The notes beneath the pieces are model-generated. The model was not told where the DNA came from. It was given only the letters and a program-made list of their open reading frames with translations, and ran no database searches. A DNA stretch of 10,942 nt from Firmicutes bacterium UBA1739 (GTDB lineage: Bacteria > Bacillota > Clostridia > Peptostreptococcales > Anaerovoracaceae): contig DCHZ01000001.1 of NCBI GenBank assembly GCA_002315385.1, positions 1-10,942 of the forward strand. The letters are read 5' to 3'. A program made the translations under genes and the position numbers. Positions 6,992 through 10,942 of the stretch are shown here, in pieces. Positions within the stretch are counted from its first letter, which is position 1, and each line of letters begins with the position of its first letter.

Positions 6992-7020
6992 ATAATAGCA
7001 AAAAAGAAGAAAACCGTCAA
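6992..7020 (-). promoter_or_regulatory. Promoter predicting a leaderless mRNA
   Basis: On the minus strand, TTGACG (7020-7015), a 17-bp spacer and TATTAT (6997-6992) make a good sigma-A promoter. Only six bases (TTATAC) separate the -10 from the ATG at 6985, so transcription should begin at or next to the start codon. This agrees with the lack of any ribosome binding site. Confidence 0.6.
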
Positions 7021-7044
7021 TGCGGTAAAGGAGCCGGACTATGA

Positions 7045-7102
7045 CGTTTACAGATATACGGACCTCCTGCAAGTTCATATTGCGGTGCAATATCTGTAAA
7101 CG
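7045..7102. promoter_or_regulatory. 13-bp perfect inverted repeat with a competing hairpin
   Basis: CGTTTACAGATAT (7045-7057) and ATATCTGTAAACG (7090-7102) are exact reverse complements separated by 32 nt. A second perfect inverted repeat, ATATTGC-GGT-GCAATAT (7077-7093), shares bases 7090-7093 with the right arm, so in RNA the two stems cannot both form completely. The loop contains ACCTCC, an anti-Shine-Dalgarno-like sequence. The element lies between two divergent genes: 25 bp upstream of the minus-strand -35, and 41 nt before the trhP-like start. It could be an operator or an RNA leader switch. No clear plus-strand promoter was found. Confidence 0.6.
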
Positions 7103-7143
7103 GTGTGGTTTTTGGCATTAAGAATAGAAAAGAGGATGAAAAA

Positions 7144-8379
7144 ATGGAAACTGTCAGAAAAGCCGAGCTGCTGGCTCCGGCAGGTGATCTGGAAAAACTG
7201 AAAATAGCAATCGAGTACGGAGCGGATGCGGTATATTTCGGAGGAGAGCTGTTCAGTCTCAGAGCTGCGGCGGGCAATCTCAGTATTGAAGAAATTGAAG
7301 AAGGCACGGCATTTGCTCATGAAAGAAACAGAAAAGTATATATGACAATTAACGTATTCGCCCATAATCAGGATATCGGCCTGTTGAAGGGTTATGTAGA
7401 AAAGATTAAACATATTCCGATAGATGCTTTCATAGTGTCAGATCCCGGCGTAATTCATATTATAAGGCAGATTATTCCCGGTGCGGAAATTCATCTCAGC
7501 ACCCAGGCAAATACTACAAATTATGCTTCCGCAGCTTTCTGGCATTCAATGGGAGTCAAAAGAATTGTGACAGCCAGAGAGCTGTCTTTCAGGGAAATCC
7601 GTGAAATGAAAGATAATACTCCGGATACAATGGAAATAGAATCCTTCGTGCATGGTGCAATGTGCATTTCATATTCGGGAAGATGCCTTCTCAGCAATTT
7701 TATGACACACAGAGATGCCAACAGAGGGGCATGTTCTCATCCCTGCAGATGGCAGTATGCTCTTATGGAGGAGCAGCGCCCGGGAGAATACATTCCTGTG
7801 GAAGAGGATGAAAGAGGAACATATTTTTTCAATTCGAAGGATTTGTGCATGATTCGTCATATTCCGGAAATCATAGGTTCGGGAATTGATTCAATGAAAA
7901 TTGAAGGCCGGATGAAAAGTATTTTTTATGTTGCCGTCACGGTGGGAGCGTACCGCAAGGCTATTGACAAATACTATGAAAATCCTTCCGGATATGAGTT
8001 CCGGGAAAGCTGGTATGATGAACTGACAAAAGTAAGTCACCGGGATTTTACTACCGGATTTTATTTTGACAAACCTACCGATGAAGATCAGAATTACAGT
8101 TCAGGCAGCTATGTTAAGGACTATGTATTTCTGGGAATAGTCAGAGAATATGACGCAGATACTGGAATGGCGATAGTAGAACAGAGAAATAAAATGGTTA
8201 TAGGGGATGAAGTTGAAGTGTTTGGCCCGAACACAGACTTTTTCAGTCAGAAGCTGGAAGTAATGTATGATGAAAACGGGAAAAGTATTGAAGCCGCACC
8301 TCACGCACAGCAGATAATCAGAATAAAAATGGATAAGCCTGTGGGGGCGAATTTCATGCTGAGAAAAAAGAATATTTAG
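7144..8379 (+). CDS. trhP: U32 family protein, TrhP-like tRNA hydroxylation factor
   Basis: This 411-residue protein carries the U32 signature: ELLAPAGDLEKLKIAIEYGADAVYFGG at the N-terminus, then HGAMCISYSGRCLLS (170-184) and RGACSHPCRW (194-203). Cys174, Cys181, Cys197, Cys201 and Cys235 (in SKDLC) are candidates for Fe-S cluster binding. A small C-terminal beta-barrel follows (FLGIVREYDADTGMAIVEQRNKMVIGDEVEVFGP). Size and the C-terminal domain fit TrhP (YegQ; YrrO in Bacillus subtilis), which takes part in prephenate-dependent 5-hydroxyuridine formation at tRNA position 34. A true protease is unlikely. Other U32 members act on 23S rRNA or ubiquinone synthesis, so the exact paralogue is not certain. 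I chose the ATG at 7144, 8 nt after AGAGG (7131-7135). A GTG at 7105 has no such site. Confidence 0.85.
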   Translation: METVRKAELLAPAGDLEKLKIAIEYGADAVYFGGELFSLRAAAGNLSIEEIEEGTAFAHERNRKVYMTINVFAHNQDIGLLKGYVEKIKHIPIDAFIVSDPGVIHIIRQIIPGAEIHLSTQANTTNYASAAFWHSMGVKRIVTARELSFREIREMKDNTPDTMEIESFVHGAMCISYSGRCLLSNFMTHRDANRGACSHPCRWQYALMEEQRPGEYIPVEEDERGTYFFNSKDLCMIRHIPEIIGSGIDSMKIEGRMKSIFYVAVTVGAYRKAIDKYYENPSGYEFRESWYDELTKVSHRDFTTGFYFDKPTDEDQNYSSGSYVKDYVFLGIVREYDADTGMAIVEQRNKMVIGDEVEVFGPNTDFFSQKLEVMYDENGKSIEAAPHAQQIIRIKMDKPVGANFMLRKKNI

Positions 8380-8412
8380 TGAGAAAAAATTTATAAAATC
8401 ACTAATATTTAA

Positions 8413-8441
8413 TTGATTTAAGAATAAAAAAGATGTATAAT
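8413..8441 (+). promoter_or_regulatory. Promoter of the rpsB-tsf operon
   Basis: TTGATT (8413-8418), a 17-bp spacer and a perfect TATAAT (8436-8441) lie in an AT-rich stretch 34 nt after the trhP-like gene. Transcription should start near 8448, giving a leader of about 120 nt before rpsB. Confidence 0.8.
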
Positions 8442-8448
8442 ATTTGAG

Positions 8449-8473
8449 GTATTTTCTGAGCCACAGAAAATAC
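8449..8473 (+). promoter_or_regulatory. 5'-terminal hairpin of the rpsB leader
   Basis: GTATTTTCTG (8449-8458) and CAGAAAATAC (8464-8473) form a perfect 10-bp stem with the 5-nt loop AGCCA. It starts at the predicted transcription start, so the mRNA would begin with a stable hairpin. No T-run follows, so it is not an intrinsic terminator. A role in protecting the 5' end is inferred. Confidence 0.6.
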
Positions 8474-8484
8474 TGTAAAACACA

Positions 8485-8544
8485 CACTTAGGGATAGGCA
8501 GATGGTGCTCGAATAATCGGGTAGTCTGCATAAAGAACTAAGTG
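8485..8544 (+). promoter_or_regulatory. Nested stem structure in the rpsB leader (candidate S2 autoregulatory site)
   Basis: Three helices nest in order: CACTTAG (8485-8491) with CTAAGTG (8538-8544), GCAGA (8498-8502) with TCTGC (8525-8529), and CTCGA (8508-8512) with TCGGG (8517-8521, one G-U pair) closed by an AUAA loop. Internal loops separate them. The outer helix ends directly against a GGAGG (8544-8548), and the main site AAGGAGG (8556-8562) follows. In E. coli, S2 represses rpsB-tsf translation through its leader; whether this structure does the same is inferred. Confidence 0.6.
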
Positions 8545-8569
8545 GAGGAAAAACCAAGGAGGAAAGAAA

Positions 8570-9316
8570 ATGGCAATTATTTCAATGAAACAGTTACTCG
8601 AAGCAGGCGTACATTTCGGACATCAGACAAGAAGATGGAACCCTAAAATGGCAGAATACATCTTTACTGAAAGAAACGGAATCTATATCATCGACTTACA
8701 GAAAACAGTAAAGAAAATTGACGAAGCTTACACATTTATGCAGGAAGCTGCTGCAACAGGAAGACCTATCCTTTTTGTAGGTACAAAAAAACAGGCTCAG
8801 GATGCAATCGAAGAAGAAGCTAAAAGATGCGGAATGTTCTTTGTAAATCAGAGATGGTTAGGCGGAATGCTTACAAACTATAAAACAATCGGCGGCAGAA
8901 TCAGAAGATTAAACGAAATCAAGACAATGGAAGAGGACGGAACTTTTGAAAAGCTTACTAAGAAAGAAGTTATGAAACTCAGACATGAACTTGAAAAGCT
9001 GGAAAGATTCTTAGGCGGAATCAAGGACATGAAGGGAACACCTGCTGCTATGTTCGTTGTAGACCCTAAGAAAGAAAGAATTGCCGTAAGAGAAGCAAGA
9101 ATTCTCGGAATTCCAATTATCGGTATTGTTGATACAAACTGCGATCCTGATGATGTTGATTATATTATCCCTGCAAATGATGATGCTATCAGAGCCGTAA
9201 AGCTTATCACAGGAAGAATGGCTGATGCTGTTATCGAAGCAAACCAGGGCGAACAGATGGCTCCTGCCGAAGAAGCAGAAGCTGCCGAAGCTGCTGAAGA
9301 AAAAACTGAAGAATAG
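8570..9316 (+). CDS. rpsB: 30S ribosomal protein S2
   Basis: This 248-residue protein is ribosomal protein S2, a late-assembling protein of the 30S subunit. The family patterns are clear: MKQLLEAGVHFGHQTRRWNPKM, then IYIIDLQKT, LFVGTKKQAQ, FVNQRWLGGMLTNY, and near the C-terminus PAAMFVVDPKKERIAVREA and GIVDTNCDPDDVDYIIPANDDA. An acidic Ala-Glu-rich tail of about 20 residues ends the protein. The start is set by AAGGAGG (8556-8562), 7 nt before the ATG. tsf follows after 28 nt, the usual bacterial order. Both genes share the promoter at 8413-8441 and the structured leader. Length is normal. Confidence 0.98.
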   Translation: MAIISMKQLLEAGVHFGHQTRRWNPKMAEYIFTERNGIYIIDLQKTVKKIDEAYTFMQEAAATGRPILFVGTKKQAQDAIEEEAKRCGMFFVNQRWLGGMLTNYKTIGGRIRRLNEIKTMEEDGTFEKLTKKEVMKLRHELEKLERFLGGIKDMKGTPAAMFVVDPKKERIAVREARILGIPIIGIVDTNCDPDDVDYIIPANDDAIRAVKLITGRMADAVIEANQGEQMAPAEEAEAAEAAEEKTEE

Positions 9317-9344
9317 TAGATAGATATTTTAGGAGGAAGAAAAC

Positions 9345-10436
9345 ATGGCTGTAACAGCTGCAATGGTTAAGGAACTGCGTGAAAGAACTCAGGCAGGTAT
9401 GATGGATTGTAAAAAAGCGCTGACAGAAACTGACGGCGATATGGAAAAGGCGATAGAATTTTTAAGAGAAAAAGGTCTTGCAAAGGCTGCTAAGAAGGCA
9501 GGAAGAGTTGCTTCGGAAGGATTAGTAAAGATTGCTGTCTCTGCTGACGGAAAAACAGCTGCAGTAGTAGAAGTAAACTCGGAAACTGACTTTGTATCAA
9601 AGAATCAGGAATTTGTTGATTTCGTAGACGGACTTGCAAAACTGGCTCTTACAGCTGAATCAGATGATATCGAAGCTTTTAAGGCTATGCCTTTCGAAGG
9701 TGCTACAGTTGCTGAAGTTCTCACAAATAAGATTGCTAAAATCGGTGAAAACATGACTGTAAGAAGAATCGCAAAAATTTCCGGCGACACTGTTACTTCT
9801 TATGTTCACGGTGGCGGCAGAATCGGTGTTCTGGTTGCAGGTAATATGGAAGCTACAGATGCAATTAAAGAAGCATTGACAAATATTGCAATGCAGGTAG
9901 CTGCTATGAATCCTCAGTATATTACAAGAGATGAAATTTCTGCGGATGAGCTTGCTAAGATGAGAGAAATTACACTTGAAAGTGCTTTAAATGATCCGTT
10001 CACACTTCCAAAGCCAATCTTAAATGCTTTATTAGACAAGGCCGTTGACGGAGTATGGAGTGCCGAAGATGTTGAGATTCTCAAAGAAAAGAGAGCAGAC
10101 AAGAAATTCAACTTCAATTACTTACCTAACTTCCTTTCGGCAGAAGCAAAGGCTCAGCTCGCGAATATCGCTGTAGCTGACAAGGCTAACATCGTTGACA
10201 ATAAGATTTTCTCAGGTCTTGTTGACGGTCGTATTGCTAAGCAGTTAAAGGAAATATGTCTTCTTGACCAGACTTATGTCAGAGCGGAAGACGGTAAGCA
10301 GACAGTTATCAATTACCTTAAGTCAGTAGACAAGGGTCTTTCACTTTCTAAAGTAGTACGTTTCGAAGTAGGCGAAGGTATCGAAAAGAAAGAAGAAAAC
10401 TTTGCGGAAGAAGTAGCAAAGCAGATGGGAAATTAG
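9345..10436 (+). CDS. tsf: Elongation factor Ts with an unusual insertion
   Basis: EF-Ts exchanges GDP for GTP on EF-Tu. The N-terminal UBA-like domain (MVKELRERTQAGMMDCKKAL, 7-26) and the TDFVSKNQEF motif (81-90) that contacts EF-Tu are standard. The protein is 363 residues, while most bacterial EF-Ts are about 280-310. The extra length lies in the C-terminal part, roughly residues 222-288, between ESALNDP and GLVDGRIAKQLKEICLLDQ. In typical proteins these two segments are separated by only about 10 residues. The inserted part includes a KPILNALLDKAVDG stretch that resembles the usual KPxxIxxKxVxGR segment, followed by an aromatic run (FNFNYLPNFL). The reading frame is intact and codon use matches rpsB, so this looks like a real lineage-specific insertion. 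AGGAGG (9331-9336) sets the start. A terminator lies at 10556-10585. Confidence 0.95.
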   Translation: MAVTAAMVKELRERTQAGMMDCKKALTETDGDMEKAIEFLREKGLAKAAKKAGRVASEGLVKIAVSADGKTAAVVEVNSETDFVSKNQEFVDFVDGLAKLALTAESDDIEAFKAMPFEGATVAEVLTNKIAKIGENMTVRRIAKISGDTVTSYVHGGGRIGVLVAGNMEATDAIKEALTNIAMQVAAMNPQYITRDEISADELAKMREITLESALNDPFTLPKPILNALLDKAVDGVWSAEDVEILKEKRADKKFNFNYLPNFLSAEAKAQLANIAVADKANIVDNKIFSGLVDGRIAKQLKEICLLDQTYVRAEDGKQTVINYLKSVDKGLSLSKVVRFEVGEGIEKKEENFAEEVAKQMGN

Positions 10437-10502
10437 TACCTGTTCGGGGCACTGATACATTCTGATAAATAACGGTAAATAACACAAAAGGCATTGAAAT
10501 TT

Positions 10503-10530
10503 GGTTCTATGTCAAATGTTGGGGTAGAAC
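10503..10530. mobile_element. Possible insertion sequence end remnant
   Basis: The segment beginning GGTTCTATGTCAAATG and ending TAGAAC has GTTCTA (10504-10509) and TAGAAC (10525-10530) as an imperfectly placed inverted repeat. It resembles, from memory, ISL3-type terminal sequences in clostridia. No transposase follows within the window, so it would be a relic if real. It sits in the 3' untranslated region of tsf. Confidence 0.25.
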
Positions 10531-10555
10531 AAAATAACTAAATATTTTCGACGCG

Positions 10556-10585
10556 AACGGAGAGCTTTAAACGGCTCTCCGTTTT
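10556..10585 (+). terminator. Intrinsic terminator of the rpsB-tsf operon
   Basis: AACGGAGAGC (10556-10565) pairs perfectly with GCTCTCCGTT (10574-10583) around an 8-nt loop. The TTTT run at 10582-10585 overlaps the end of the stem. It is a strong, GC-rich hairpin 119 nt after the tsf stop codon. No other terminator lies closer to tsf. Confidence 0.85.
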
Positions 10586-10600
10586 CATGCCATTACATGC

Positions 10601-10843
10601 ATGATTCTTCTTTTAAAAAAATGCAATATTACCTTAACAGTGTGTCAGGAACCGAAGTACACGCTTCAGCTGTATCAGGCACTGCATCCCGAAGACGTTG
10701 GCGTGAGTATAGAGGATATCAGCAATGTTACAATTGAGAACATTCTGCTTGATAAGATGTATAATGACTGTGCATTTACCGTCAGAAACAAACTTCTGGT
10801 GATGGATATTATGATGTCGTTATTTGATGTAAAAAGCAAGTAA
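10601..10843 (+). pseudogene. Decayed N-terminal fragment of an Rpn/PD-(D/E)XK nuclease-type protein
   Basis: The 80-codon frame contains a stretch (about residues 17-66) that matches the N-terminus of Rpn/YhgA-type putative transposase/nuclease proteins common in Lachnospiraceae: KYTLQLYQALHPED, then VTIENILLDKMYND and FTVRNKLLVM. Full-length relatives are roughly 250-350 residues and continue after the last motif with a segment like VEAQSTW, which carries nuclease residues. Here similarity stops near nt 10800 and the frame ends at 10843. The first 16 residues also look unlike the family, and no ribosome binding site precedes the ATG. I read this as a truncated remnant, probably cut by the element whose repeats start at 10854. 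The family match is from memory; the exact break point is uncertain. Confidence 0.6.
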
Positions 10844-10853
10844 AAACATACAA

Positions 10854-10901
10854 TTTTCGGCAGTTAATTTCCAGCACTTTTCGGCAGTCAAAAACCAGCA
10901 C
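10854..10901. repeat. Two tandem 24-bp repeats, insertion sequence end-like
   Basis: Two directly adjacent 24-bp units (10854-10877 and 10878-10901) share TTTTCGGCAGT, then a variable 6-bp core, then CCAGCAC. They agree at 20 of 24 positions and all differences are in the core. Repeated transposase-binding sites of this kind occur at the ends of IS21-family elements, and I recall similar CGGCAGT/CCAGCAC repeats beside istA in clostridia. No transposase gene is in the remaining 41 nt, so the element would continue past the window. Confidence 0.5.
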
Positions 10902-10942
10902 TTTCATAACCGCTTATATGATAGCGTTTCAAAGTTTGTGTA

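Noticed and set aside
6986..7090. N-terminal extension of the cysteine-cluster protein
   Set aside because: The frame is open, but it crosses the promoter and the inverted repeat, and the recognisable protein pattern begins at the ATG at 6985.
7045..7143. T-box or known riboswitch upstream of the U32 gene
   Set aside because: No T-box sequence, specifier loop or terminator/antiterminator T-run is present. Only the inverted repeats can be supported.
8449..8475. Terminator of the U32 gene
   Set aside because: The 10-bp hairpin has no T-run and lies downstream of the rpsB promoter, at the expected transcription start.
10854..10901. CRISPR array
   Set aside because: There are only two units, with a 6-bp variable core and no spacers of normal length, and no cas genes nearby.

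Overview
This window looks like a chromosomal segment of a low-to-moderate GC member of the Clostridia, most likely a Lachnospiraceae-type Firmicute. The evidence is purine-rich GGAGG ribosome binding sites, AT-rich sigma-A-type promoters, a Gram-positive-type LexA box (GAAC-N4-GTTC), a DUF134 regulator, a dinB gene followed by a small partner gene, and an rpsB-tsf operon whose EF-Ts carries a long C-terminal-domain insertion. These assignments come from reading the sequence and from recall of protein families. No database search was run.

Layout from left to right. (1) 93-2700: a two-gene, translationally coupled cassette made of a stand-alone E2/CAT-fold acyltransferase-like protein and a class I adenylate-forming acyl-CoA ligase. 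(2) 2775-3213: a strong promoter and a DUF134 DNA-binding protein whose start codon has no adjacent Shine-Dalgarno sequence but may be served through a hairpin-bridged one. (3) 3398-4716: rmuC and a terminator. (4) 4718-6369: an SOS operon with a LexA box between the -35 and -10 elements, Y-family polymerase dinB, and a 4-nt-overlapping small gene. (5) 6384-6431: a hairpin shared by convergent genes. (6) 6443-6985, minus strand: a cysteine-cluster (YkgJ-like) protein whose best promoter predicts a leaderless mRNA. (7) 7045-8379: a U32-family (TrhP-like) protein preceded by a 13-bp perfect inverted repeat that competes with a second hairpin. (8) 8413-10585: the rpsB-tsf operon with promoter, structured leader and terminator. 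(9) 10586-10942: an accessory edge with a decayed Rpn/PD-(D/E)XK nuclease fragment and 24-bp tandem repeats resembling an insertion sequence end.

Functionally, most of the window is housekeeping: translation (S2, EF-Ts), tRNA modification (TrhP-like) and DNA damage tolerance (RmuC, DinB). The less ordinary parts are the acyltransferase/ligase pair with an altered catalytic motif, the small DinB-operon protein, several unusual translation-initiation or leader architectures, the EF-Ts insertion, and the mobile-element debris at the right edge. No CRISPR array, tRNA, rRNA or complete transposase was seen.
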